Source of the DNA: Vibrio mediterranei
Lineage (GTDB): Bacteria; Pseudomonadota; Gammaproteobacteria; Enterobacterales; Vibrionaceae
Length of the DNA: 64,000 nt
Direction: 5' to 3'
Assembly (NCBI RefSeq): GCF_900088415.1
Contig: NZ_FLLQ01000002.1
Coordinates: forward strand, 1 to 64,000
Part shown: one piece after another, positions 43,366 through 51,834 of the stretch
Layout: each line of letters begins with the position of its first letter
How positions within the stretch are numbered: the stretch's first letter is position 1
Made by a program: the position numbers and the translations under genes
The notes under the pieces: model-generated
What the model saw: only the letters and a program-made list of their open reading frames with translations
The model's database searches: none
Told to the model about the DNA's origin: nothing

Positions 43366-43854
43366 ATGCCCGCCACTACGACATCAAACACTCAAACAAG
43401 ACTCGACACCCTTATTGCGGAAGAAAACCTGTTGCAGTTCCCCTATTTCAATCAGCAAGTCGCTTGGGATATCGGTAGTGAACTACGTGCCAACGCCATC
43501 GAAAAGCACGCTAAGATTGCCATCAATATTTCGGTTGGCGAGCAGTGCCTTTTCCACTGTGCACTTGACGGAGCAACGTTAGACAATCAAGAATGGGTGA
43601 GAAGAAAATCAAACGTTACCAAGCATTTTCAGCGCAGTTCTTGGTATATGAAGCATTACCTAGAAATGAAGGGAAAGAATATAGAACAAGCTTCCTTCAT
43701 TGATGAGAAAGATTACAGCCCATTTGGCGGTTCTTTTCCTGTTCGAGTTAAAAACACAGGTATGATAGGAACGATTACGGTTTCAGGTTTGCCTCAACAC
43801 GAAGACCACCAGCTAATCGTAGATGTGCTCTCACAGTATTTGAAAAAGGAATAG
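43366..43854 (+). CDS. UPF0303/GlcG-HbpS-like protein
   Basis: A 162-residue protein of the UPF0303 family (YBR137W and GlcG/HbpS fold). It has LLQFPYFNQQVAWDIG, IAINISVGEQCLFHCALDG, then KSNVTKHFQRSS and SPFGGSFPVRVKNTGMIGTITVSGLP. Some relatives bind or degrade haem, but the substrate here is unknown. An AAAGGAGCGG site precedes the ATG. Five bases separate it from the HAD gene, so the two are co-expressed. A UPF0303 gene is not part of the E. coli pflD locus. Confidence 0.78.
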   Translation: MPATTTSNTQTRLDTLIAEENLLQFPYFNQQVAWDIGSELRANAIEKHAKIAINISVGEQCLFHCALDGATLDNQEWVRRKSNVTKHFQRSSWYMKHYLEMKGKNIEQASFIDEKDYSPFGGSFPVRVKNTGMIGTITVSGLPQHEDHQLIVDVLSQYLKKE

Positions 43855-43859
43855 TTATC

Positions 43860-44522
43860 GTGACGACGCTTTCATTTAAAGGTCTGTTATTCGACCTAGA
43901 CGGTACATTAGTCGACTCAATCCCAGCAGTGACACGTGCATGGTCACGCTGGGGAGAATCTAAAGGTCTCGAGCCTAGCTACGTGATGTCGAGGATTCAC
44001 GGAAGGCCTGCTATCGAATCAATCGCTGAGCTGCTTAATGCATCAGTCGATACACTAGAAGTTCAAGCCGAATTTGACTATCTAGAACGCTATGAAGCCA
44101 CCCACACCGAAGGCACCACTGCACTACCTGGCGCCGTTGAGCTACTAAACAGCTTAAATGAGCTCGGTATCCCGTGGGCTATCGTTACCTCCGGCACATT
44201 GCCAGTAGCAACAGCTAGAATGAAAGCCGCAAACCTCCCTCTGCCCAAAATCCTTGTTACACCCGAGTTGCTCTCCCAAGGCAAACCACACCCCGAGCCT
44301 TATTTGAGAGGAGCGAAAGAACTGAACCTGAATCCTGAAGAATGCATATGCTTTGAAGATGCGGTCGCTGGCCTCAACTCAGGGATCGCAGCAGGTTGCC
44401 AGAGCATTGCGGTGCTCAGTCATAGCTCAAGAAGTGAATTGCCTGACGCGGATGGCTATATATTCAAGCCTTCTGATATTCAGATTGAAAAGACAGAACA
44501 CGGATTTACCCTGACGTTGTAA
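43860..44522 (+). CDS. HAD-family sugar-phosphate phosphatase
   Basis: A 220-residue class IA HAD hydrolase from a GTG at 43860. Motif I is LFDLDGTLVDSIPAV, motif II IVTSGTLPVA, motif III the Lys of SQGKPHPEPYL, and motif IV CFEDAVAGLNSGIAAG. It resembles YfbT/YniC-type sugar phosphatases and beta-phosphoglucomutases. In this locus it could remove phosphate from an accumulating anhydrohexitol phosphate or deoxysugar phosphate, a detoxifying role inferred from context only. Confidence 0.8.
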   Translation: MTTLSFKGLLFDLDGTLVDSIPAVTRAWSRWGESKGLEPSYVMSRIHGRPAIESIAELLNASVDTLEVQAEFDYLERYEATHTEGTTALPGAVELLNSLNELGIPWAIVTSGTLPVATARMKAANLPLPKILVTPELLSQGKPHPEPYLRGAKELNLNPEECICFEDAVAGLNSGIAAGCQSIAVLSHSSRSELPDADGYIFKPSDIQIEKTEHGFTLTL

Positions 44523-44853
44523 GCCGAAAAGGAGGCATACGCCTAGCCTGTTCAGAAATTGTCTATTAGTGCTTCTATGTATAGGAAACCTATACCATTG
44601 AGCAACCTAGAGTCTGGCAACTCACCATATCGCACCGATGCCCTTTGCTCCTTTGGGGCATTAGTGTTAGCTTCAAACGTATTGAATAGCGCTGGTTCTG
44701 CTTCTGTACCTCTCGCCACCTAAGACGCTGTCCGCACAACATCAATAGTTCAACTGATCATCAACAAACATACCATTCCCTGTTCTCTTTACTACACTAC
44801 TATAAGCAACTCCAACTAGTGACACATTTGTTAATAGCACTGGAAGAGATCAT
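44523..44853. other. Intergenic region before the GGDEF-EAL gene
   Basis: 331 bases, no gene. A short stem ATGCCC/GGGGCAT near 44640-44665 could end the sugar-locus transcript. The 3' part presumably carries the promoter of the cyclic-di-GMP gene, but no clear hexamers were assigned. Confidence 0.4.
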
Positions 44854-47817
44854 TTGAACAATAATAATAGATCAGTTACCACTGATTCCCTCAGCAAACA
44901 AGGCCGTCCATTATCGTCCTTTGATTTACGCTATGTGAGTTTGTTTTTTCTATACATAGTATCTTCATTTCTTTTCTCAATGCTCAGCCCTCAAACTTTA
45001 GTTGCATCATTGTGGCCATCAGCTGGTATTGCACTTGCGGGTTGTTTTTTATGGCAGAGACACTTCTTACCTGCAATCTTAGCTGGCTCACTAATATTTA
45101 GTATTGGGATTCAATTATTCGATGGGAATGCAATTGACCTCTCTTTAATAGTAACGTCAATTGGAATCAGCTTCGCTTCTACAGTTCAAGCTTGGATAAA
45201 TTACCGCGTTTTAAGACATCTCTCCCTAAATGTCATTAGCTTAGCCAGCTTTACCAAAGTGACTCTATTTATAGGAGTAGCATTTATATGCTCTCTAATC
45301 GGTAGTTTGATAGCAAACCTGCTCATAGAGCCCGCTCATATATTACGCTTTAGCGGGAGCTACTGGGCAAATGTTGTCATTCAATGCGTAGGTGACTTTT
45401 TAGGTATTATCATTATTACACCTATCGTTGTTATCTTATTTAAATCGCGCGACCGACTAGCCAACAGACTAAAGCACTCTAGGGCCCTAATATTTCCACT
45501 TTCTATTGTTTTTATTACACTTATTATCATTCAAAATTACAGTGATAGAACGCTCAAATCCGACAGCCTCAATGAGGTCCAAGTCCGTTCTCAATTGATT
45601 GAAAAAAACCTTAATCATCAAGTAGAAAACTATTTAAAGTCTTTATCAACTCTAGCTAGAAGTCTTTCTGGGAATGGCGACATTACACAAGAAGAGTTTA
45701 GAGAGATAACCTTGCCCCTTATCGACAAAACTCCTGGGATTCGAGGGTTTTCTTGGAATCCACTTGTAGAGCAGCGCCATGTAAGTAAGTTTGAAATAGA
45801 GACCAATAACCAAAGCTCTTCGATGTTTAAAGTTCGGGGCATCCCATTGAATGAGTATGATCCTCTCGTTGTTGTAAAATGGATCGAGCCATTTCATTCC
45901 AATGAAAAAGCATTTGGCTTCAATGTGTTCTCTAATGCAGCACGGCGAGAAGCAATGATTCTCGCGCAGAACAATAACTATCCAGTCGCTACAGAAATTA
46001 TTCAACTTGTCCAACTTGAGACCAAAGAGCCTGGATTTTTAATATTTACTCCGATAAATGATGGACCTTCTCTTGATACCTCAGTTATTACGCGCTCTTT
46101 CAATCTATCTGGTTTTGCCGTTGGCGTTTTTGTCGTTGGGGATATTGTTAAAGCAAGTGTGAACAATAGCTCTGCACACTATATGGACGTAGAAATTCTC
46201 GACTCTAGTGCTGGAGATGAAGTGATTTACCACTACTTCTCACCAGACAATTTAGCCCCATCTGAGGGCGCAGTAGAGTTTTCTTTTTCTCAACAAGTGA
46301 CTACTCGAGAGTGGACCGTCGTTTTATCTGTATCACAACAAGTACTCCTTTCTTTAACCGCTCAAAAATCCGTAACATTTCTCATTTATGAGTCTGTGTT
46401 TGGTGCTTTAAGTGTACTGCTTATCATGACGGTGTTTAACAATCATAAGGTCTTATTAAGGCGTGTAAAAAGTCGAACTAAAGAACTGGAAGCGTCAAGA
46501 GATCAGCTTAAGCATTACGCGTTTAATGATGCACTAACCAACTTACCTAACAGACGCATGTTTATCGAGCAAACTAACCATGCTTTGAGATTGGCCGAAC
46601 GGAATCGTTCGATCACAGCCGTTCTTTTTCTTGACCTCAATCGTTTTAAACACGTAAACGATAGCCTAGGGCATGACTTTGGCGACAAGTTACTCGTCGA
46701 AGTTTCTAAAAGGTTAAGTGGTTGCTTGAGAAGTAGCGACGTATTAGCTCGTTTTGGCGGTGACGAGTTCACAATTCTTATCGAAAACCTTACCAACATA
46801 GAACAAGCAATCGCTCTATCCAAAAAGATCATTAATGGGTTGCGAAAGCCCATTCAAATTGGGAGAGAATCCCTAACGATTTCAACTAGTATAGGCATTG
46901 CCGCTTACCCTAAAGATGGGCAAAATGTCGACGATCTTCTTCGAGCCGCCGATACCGCCATGTATAAAGCAAAAGAGTCATCGGTTGGTTATTTTTGTTA
47001 CGCGAACACTTTAAGAAAACAAGCACAACACAAACTATTTATTGAATCAGAACTGCCGCGAGCCTTGGAGAAAGGACAATTTGAATTATACTACCAACCT
47101 ATTATCGAGCTACGCTCTGGGAAGCATCTTGGTTGCGAGTGCTTGCTAAGATGGAACCACCCTACCTATGGAGTAATTTCACCCGATTCATTTATACCTA
47201 TTGCGGAGGTCTCTGGAGAGATCATTCCTATTGGCGCGTGGGTCATCGAGCAAGCCTGCAAACAGATCAGAGTGTGGCAAGACCACAATATTTACCATAA
47301 AAAAGTATCAGTAAACGTATCAGTAGTGCAGCTAGTTTCGGGTCAACTAATTGACGATGTGGTGGATCCACTTCAACGCTACGGGATTTCACCTGAAGCC
47401 CTTGAACTTGAAATTACTGAGAGTGTATTAGTACAAAATATGGGCCAAGCCATCAGGTTCATCACAGAGTTGAAGAAGATTGGGGTAAATATAGCTATCG
47501 ACGACTATGGAACCGGCTATTCCTCGTTAAGTTATTTGAAGCAACTTCCTGTTGATAGCTTAAAAATCGACAGAATTTTCATAGACCAACTTCACCCAGA
47601 AGACATGACGATAGTAAGTTCGACGTTACAAATGGCTAATGAGCTTGGTATTAATGTCATTGCGGAAGGGATACAAACCGCAGAACAAATGAAAATCTTG
47701 ATAGATCACGATTGTCAGTGGGGTCAAGGTTTTCTATTTAGCAAACCACTCCCCCAATCATCCTACACAGCGTTCTGCCAAAACAGCAAACTTAGCCGTT
47801 CAGCTCGCTCCAATTGA
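44854..47817 (+). CDS. MASE1-CHASE-GGDEF-EAL cyclic-di-GMP signalling protein
   Basis: 987 residues. An N-terminal MASE1-type sensor of about eight helices (20-235), a periplasmic CHASE domain (about 255-430, with IRGFSWNPLV and FGFNVFSNAARREA), a further helix, then GGDEF (ARFGGDEFTIL, about 635) and EAL (about 745-985). The EAL signature reads ECLLRW, keeping the metal-binding Glu; DDYGTGYSSL and the base Glu of the later loop are present. Both domains look catalytically possible. The start is a TTG with GGAAGAG upstream. It probably sets cyclic-di-GMP in response to an extracellular ligand. Confidence 0.88.
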   Translation: MNNNNRSVTTDSLSKQGRPLSSFDLRYVSLFFLYIVSSFLFSMLSPQTLVASLWPSAGIALAGCFLWQRHFLPAILAGSLIFSIGIQLFDGNAIDLSLIVTSIGISFASTVQAWINYRVLRHLSLNVISLASFTKVTLFIGVAFICSLIGSLIANLLIEPAHILRFSGSYWANVVIQCVGDFLGIIIITPIVVILFKSRDRLANRLKHSRALIFPLSIVFITLIIIQNYSDRTLKSDSLNEVQVRSQLIEKNLNHQVENYLKSLSTLARSLSGNGDITQEEFREITLPLIDKTPGIRGFSWNPLVEQRHVSKFEIETNNQSSSMFKVRGIPLNEYDPLVVVKWIEPFHSNEKAFGFNVFSNAARREAMILAQNNNYPVATEIIQLVQLETKEPGFLIFTPINDGPSLDTSVITRSFNLSGFAVGVFVVGDIVKASVNNSSAHYMDVEILDSSAGDEVIYHYFSPDNLAPSEGAVEFSFSQQVTTREWTVVLSVSQQVLLSLTAQKSVTFLIYESVFGALSVLLIMTVFNNHKVLLRRVKSRTKELEASRDQLKHYAFNDALTNLPNRRMFIEQTNHALRLAERNRSITAVLFLDLNRFKHVNDSLGHDFGDKLLVEVSKRLSGCLRSSDVLARFGGDEFTILIENLTNIEQAIALSKKIINGLRKPIQIGRESLTISTSIGIAAYPKDGQNVDDLLRAADTAMYKAKESSVGYFCYANTLRKQAQHKLFIESELPRALEKGQFELYYQPIIELRSGKHLGCECLLRWNHPTYGVISPDSFIPIAEVSGEIIPIGAWVIEQACKQIRVWQDHNIYHKKVSVNVSVVQLVSGQLIDDVVDPLQRYGISPEALELEITESVLVQNMGQAIRFITELKKIGVNIAIDDYGTGYSSLSYLKQLPVDSLKIDRIFIDQLHPEDMTIVSSTLQMANELGINVIAEGIQTAEQMKILIDHDCQWGQGFLFSKPLPQSSYTAFCQNSKLSRSARSN

Positions 47818-47888
47818 CTCTAGGTCCATTTTAGACACTAAAATCACACAACCGAAGACTAGCGACCGATCGATGATTAAATAGAAAA

Positions 47889-47920
47889 ACCGCGCATACA
47901 CAGCGCGGTTTTATTTTTTA
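47889..47920 (+). terminator. Intrinsic terminator after the GGDEF-EAL gene
   Basis: ACCGCGC and GCGCGGT flank a seven-base loop and are followed by TTTATTTTTT. It ends the plus-strand gene and lies between convergent genes. Confidence 0.88.
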
Positions 47921-47945
47921 GCAGTTTGTAAGTGAGCTAGCCAAG

Positions 47946-48515
47946 CTAATAAGCGAAACAAAAACCTAATTTGTAATCTTCACCACTCTTCGCTGTATAT
48001 TCCTTGTCTTCATTACTCGCCGTTGGGCGACATTTTTCATCGCCTTTCACCAAGCTTACCCAGTGACGAAGACCCGTGGTTTGATGGCCTTCAGACTGAC
48101 CAAACGTAGTACACGTTTCTAATTGAATGTCAGCAATTTGAACCAACTGTAGAAACCCGTTGCCTTGACGGCGAGCGAACGTAACTTCTACGTGAGTGCC
48201 ACTTTCGTCGCGGAATAGAATCGAATCCGGAGAACACTTGTCGCCAGTATAAGCAACAAACTGTTTGGCATGGCGCAGGCCGCTATGTTGACCATTTTTG
48301 AAGTACGCTTGAACGTGGCGATAGTCAATTTCATAGCTTACTACATCTTCGTGAGAACCATTCTCTAGCGGGAACAAGGTATCAAGAAGTTGCTTAGTCA
48401 TTTGTTGTTTTTGAGTTGGCTTATCAGCGTTGACCATTTCCACGGCAAACACGGCTTCAGCGATAAAATTTTGTGGGTTATGTAGTTCTGTTTTATCGAA
48501 TGTCTGCATATTCAT
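47946..48515 (-). CDS. Conserved hypothetical cytoplasmic protein (189 aa)
   Basis: A soluble protein that begins MNMQTFDKTELHNPQNFIAEAVFAVEMVNADKP and contains VSYEIDYRHVQAYFKNGQHSGL, HVEVTFARRQG and VSLVKGDEKCRP. It looks like a real conserved gene but matches no family that I can name. There is no signal peptide, membrane segment or catalytic motif. It converges with the GGDEF-EAL gene. Confidence 0.6.
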   Translation of the reverse strand: MNMQTFDKTELHNPQNFIAEAVFAVEMVNADKPTQKQQMTKQLLDTLFPLENGSHEDVVSYEIDYRHVQAYFKNGQHSGLRHAKQFVAYTGDKCSPDSILFRDESGTHVEVTFARRQGNGFLQLVQIADIQLETCTTFGQSEGHQTTGLRHWVSLVKGDEKCRPTASNEDKEYTAKSGEDYKLGFCFAY

Positions 48516-48817
48516 AGTCTATTCCTTCAGAGGCAATTAATAACAGCTTAAGCAAATACCCTTAACACCTTGTTGGTTTGTCTCGTTATTGCTTGATTAT
48601 TAGAATAGCGCTTTTTTGACAACAATTTCACAACGAAATTTTCACACTGTCAATTTTACAAAATCACTCTTTGTAAAAATCGATAAAGCACTCTTGGAAA
48701 TCATATTTATTCTCAATTTTTCAATACGTTAATAAAATCAGACATGCAAAAAACACAAAACCCGCTAAAAGCGAGTTTTGTAAAATTCACTGTGTGAACG
48801 AGTAAAAAAGGGGATTT
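48516..48817. other. Intergenic region with terminator of the radical SAM gene
   Basis: 302 bases, A/T-rich. CAAAACCCGCT (48756-48766) and AGCGAGTTTTG (48770-48780) form a near-perfect hairpin. On the minus strand it is followed by TGTTTTTTGC, so it terminates the radical SAM transcript. The rest presumably holds the promoter of the minus-strand gene at 48515. Confidence 0.6.
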
Positions 48818-49702
48818 TTACAAACCTCTTTGCCACTCTTGGCGGAGCGAAATTTGCTCTGGATGATGAATTGCCAGCTCAACTTGTTGCAATAATGCCT
48901 CTTTATCTTTACCCAGTACTCCCTTGAGCACTAGATAGTTGGAAGCATGATCTGAGCGGAATATTGTCTTGTCTAACTGTAAGTGTTCAAGCAATAATTT
49001 TATTTCTTTGAATAACTCGGGTTGAGTCAATTGGCGAAAGTCACCGTTATATTCAGTCGCGACGCGCTCTTCACCAAATGGAAAAGACACTACTAAGGTT
49101 GAGAGATAGTCTGGCTGAGCGGCATTCATTAGCTTGGCCGAATTCAGTGCATGCTGCTCACTCAAAATAGGGCCGCCTAGACCATTTAGGATCATGACAG
49201 AACTTTTCATGCCTGCCGCTTTTATCTTGTTTAGCGCGGCCAACGATGATTCAAATGTCTCACCTTTTTTCACTTTAGCTAGTACTTCGTCATCTCCGCT
49301 TTCACAACCGATATACATCAAACTCAACCCAAGCTCTCTAAGCTCTGCGAGTTGCTCCGATGTCTTGTTGGTTAAATTTCGTGGCAAACAGTAGCTTGAG
49401 ATACGTTGAATGTTGGGAAGGTAGCGATGAATTAACTCACAGATCGCTTTAAGACGATGAAATGGTAATGTCATCGCATCACCATCCGCAAGGAAAACTC
49501 GGTGAACTCGTGCACCAGACGCGGCCACTTGCTGCAATTCTTGCTCTAGTTCTTCTAGCTTCTTAGGACGAAACTTCTTCTGAGACTGAGTATACATATC
49601 GCAGAAAGTGCATTGATTATGGCTACAACCATTGGTTACTTGTAATATCAGCGACTTCCACTCTGACGGTGGTCTAAAAACCGGTTCAATGTAATTGAGC
49701 AT
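48818..49702 (-). CDS. Radical SAM protein (Elp3/MiaB-like)
   Basis: A 294-residue radical SAM enzyme. The cluster motif is CSHNQCTFCDMY, with four rather than three residues between the first two Cys. Further conserved parts are RVHRVFLADGDAM and YIGCESGDDEVLAKVKKGET, typical of the biotin-synthase/Elp3-like SAM-barrel. The reaction is unknown; such proteins are common in Vibrio. It is a single gene with its own terminator. It follows the UvrB paralogue on the same strand, 80 bases away. Confidence 0.78.
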   Translation of the reverse strand: MLNYIEPVFRPPSEWKSLILQVTNGCSHNQCTFCDMYTQSQKKFRPKKLEELEQELQQVAASGARVHRVFLADGDAMTLPFHRLKAICELIHRYLPNIQRISSYCLPRNLTNKTSEQLAELRELGLSLMYIGCESGDDEVLAKVKKGETFESSLAALNKIKAAGMKSSVMILNGLGGPILSEQHALNSAKLMNAAQPDYLSTLVVSFPFGEERVATEYNGDFRQLTQPELFKEIKLLLEHLQLDKTIFRSDHASNYLVLKGVLGKDKEALLQQVELAIHHPEQISLRQEWQRGL

Positions 49703-49782
49703 CCGATATCCTGTTAAGTAAGTGCGTTAGCGAAATCGTAACGCACTTTGACCTCTCGTCCAACGAACAAGGTGAGCTAGAA

Positions 49783-51759
49783 CTACATAAATATGAACTG
49801 CCTATATAAACTATCCAGTTCCGCTCGCATTTGACGAATTTGCGCATCATTTTGCGCAGAGACCGCTTCAAGCAGTCCTTTCTCGCGCGCGGTGATTTGT
49901 TGACAAAGGCTAGCAAGACTGTCGCAAAACGCGACATTATGACAAGCCTGCTGCTGCGCCTCTTCCATTGCTGATGCTACTTTACGACGCGATGTAGCGG
50001 GCACAATCGCATTTGCTTGATTATAAACTTGTTGTCTTTTTCGTCTTTGTAGCGATTCGTCTATCGCTTGCTTCATGGCGGGTGTGATTCTATCGGCATA
50101 CAAAATCGCCTTACCATTGGCATTTCGTGCTGCTCGACCAATGATCTGAATCAGCGCTTCTACCGAACGTAGAAATCCTGCGTGGTCCGCGTCGAGAATG
50201 GCAACCAAGGAAGCTTCGGGAATATCCAGTCCTTCTCTGAGTAGGTTGATACCAATCAAGACATCGAACTCCCCAGCCCTTAATCCATTGATAATACCAA
50301 CTCTTTCTGAGGTTTTAATATCGGAATGTAAGTAACGAACGCGTATTCCCTGCTCCGCCATATAGTCGTTTAACGACTCCGCACTTACCTTAGTTAAAGT
50401 GGTCACGAGCACTCGTTCATTATTACTGGTACGCTGACGTATCTCCTTTAACAGGTCTTCCATATTGTTAGCTGATGGGCGCACCTCAACCTCAGGGTCA
50501 AGCAAACCTGTTGGTCGAATAATTTGTTCAACCACCACTCCACCTGAACGCTGAACTTCGTATTTTCCTGGCGTCGCAGAAACAAAAATGGTCTGCGGTT
50601 TTGCCTTTTCAAATTCACTGAACGTCAGTGGACGATTATTTAAAGCTGAAGGAAGACGAAACCCGTAATCAATAAGGGTATCTTTACGACTTCGGTCTGA
50701 TTTCGACATTGCTGAAATCTGAGGAACCATCACGTGAGACTCGTCGATAAACACCAGCCCATCCTTAGGTAGGTAATCCATTAATGTCGTCGGCGGTAGC
50801 TCAGGATCTCGTTCATTAAGATAGCAGGCATAGTTTTCGATCCCGGAGCAATAACCGTATTGCTGCATCATTTCAATATCATGCATACACCGTTCGTAAA
50901 GCCTTGCCGCCTCGGTTAATCGGTTTTCTTCGTTGAGCTCTCTAACTCTTTGTTCCATTTCAATACGGATCAACTCACTGGCTTTACGGACTTTTTGTGG
51001 TGACGACGCATAGAGTGTTTTAGGTGAAATCTTGTACTCTGTGCAAGATTTTAAGAGTGTACCCGCGATAGGGTCGACCCAATCAAGATGCTGAATAACT
51101 CCGTTATTTAAAGTAATGCGAATAGCATCTTGGGCAGAATCAGCTGGAAACACATCTATTTCGTCGCCACGAATGCGAAAACCAGCGCGCTCTAATTTGG
51201 GCTCGGTAAGAGTATATTGTAAGCGTGCTAATCGTTCAGTTAAATCAGCTTTATCTAGTGCCTCACCTACTGCGAGCGATATTTGTAAGTCTCGATAAGC
51301 TTGCGGATCGCCTAACCCGTAGACAGAAGAAACGGAAGCCACCACGATAACGTCTCTTCTCTCAATCAGTGACTTGGTTGCCGAGAGCCTTAGTCGCTCT
51401 AGCTGTTCGTTAATCGCGGAGTCTTTGCGGATAAAACGGTCGCTACCGGGAATGTAGACTTCTGGCTGAAAGTAATCGTAATAGGAAACAAAATACTCAA
51501 CGGCATTCTCAGGAAAGAAGTGACACATCTCGCTATATAACTGGGAAGCTAATGTTTTGTTATGAGCAAGAATCAACGTGGGTCGTTTCAAGCGATGGAT
51601 AATATTCGCCATCGTGAATGTTTTACCCGACCCCGTTACACCTTGTAGTGTTTGATGGCTTTTGCCAGCTTCGATGCCTGAGATTAAACGAGCGATGGCT
51701 TCAGGTTGGTCTCCTGAAGGTGGGTATGCGGAATGAAGGATAAATTTGTTTTTAGACAT
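49783..51759 (-). CDS. UvrB-like excinuclease helicase, probable paralogue
   Basis: A 658-residue protein with the whole UvrB body: Walker A GVTGSGKTFTM, beta-hairpin YYDYFQPEVYIP, DESH box (FIDESHVM), domain 6 TTLTKVSAESL and INLLREGLDIPEASLVAILDADHAGFLRS. Compared with E. coli UvrB (673), the tail and UvrC-binding UVR motif are poorly conserved (AEDS-like AQIRQMRAELDSLYRQF), one hairpin Tyr is Phe, and surface segments differ. It is probably a second, divergent copy, with the main uvrB elsewhere. A GAGGGCGAG site precedes the ATG. Confidence 0.82.
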   Translation of the reverse strand: MSKNKFILHSAYPPSGDQPEAIARLISGIEAGKSHQTLQGVTGSGKTFTMANIIHRLKRPTLILAHNKTLASQLYSEMCHFFPENAVEYFVSYYDYFQPEVYIPGSDRFIRKDSAINEQLERLRLSATKSLIERRDVIVVASVSSVYGLGDPQAYRDLQISLAVGEALDKADLTERLARLQYTLTEPKLERAGFRIRGDEIDVFPADSAQDAIRITLNNGVIQHLDWVDPIAGTLLKSCTEYKISPKTLYASSPQKVRKASELIRIEMEQRVRELNEENRLTEAARLYERCMHDIEMMQQYGYCSGIENYACYLNERDPELPPTTLMDYLPKDGLVFIDESHVMVPQISAMSKSDRSRKDTLIDYGFRLPSALNNRPLTFSEFEKAKPQTIFVSATPGKYEVQRSGGVVVEQIIRPTGLLDPEVEVRPSANNMEDLLKEIRQRTSNNERVLVTTLTKVSAESLNDYMAEQGIRVRYLHSDIKTSERVGIINGLRAGEFDVLIGINLLREGLDIPEASLVAILDADHAGFLRSVEALIQIIGRAARNANGKAILYADRITPAMKQAIDESLQRRKRQQVYNQANAIVPATSRRKVASAMEEAQQQACHNVAFCDSLASLCQQITAREKGLLEAVSAQNDAQIRQMRAELDSLYRQFIFM

Positions 51760-51834
51760 ATACTCGCCCTCTGAAGAACAGTACTAAAGTATATGCCTAT
51801 AATCGTCAAAGTGACTAAGCGAAGCTTGCTTGAA

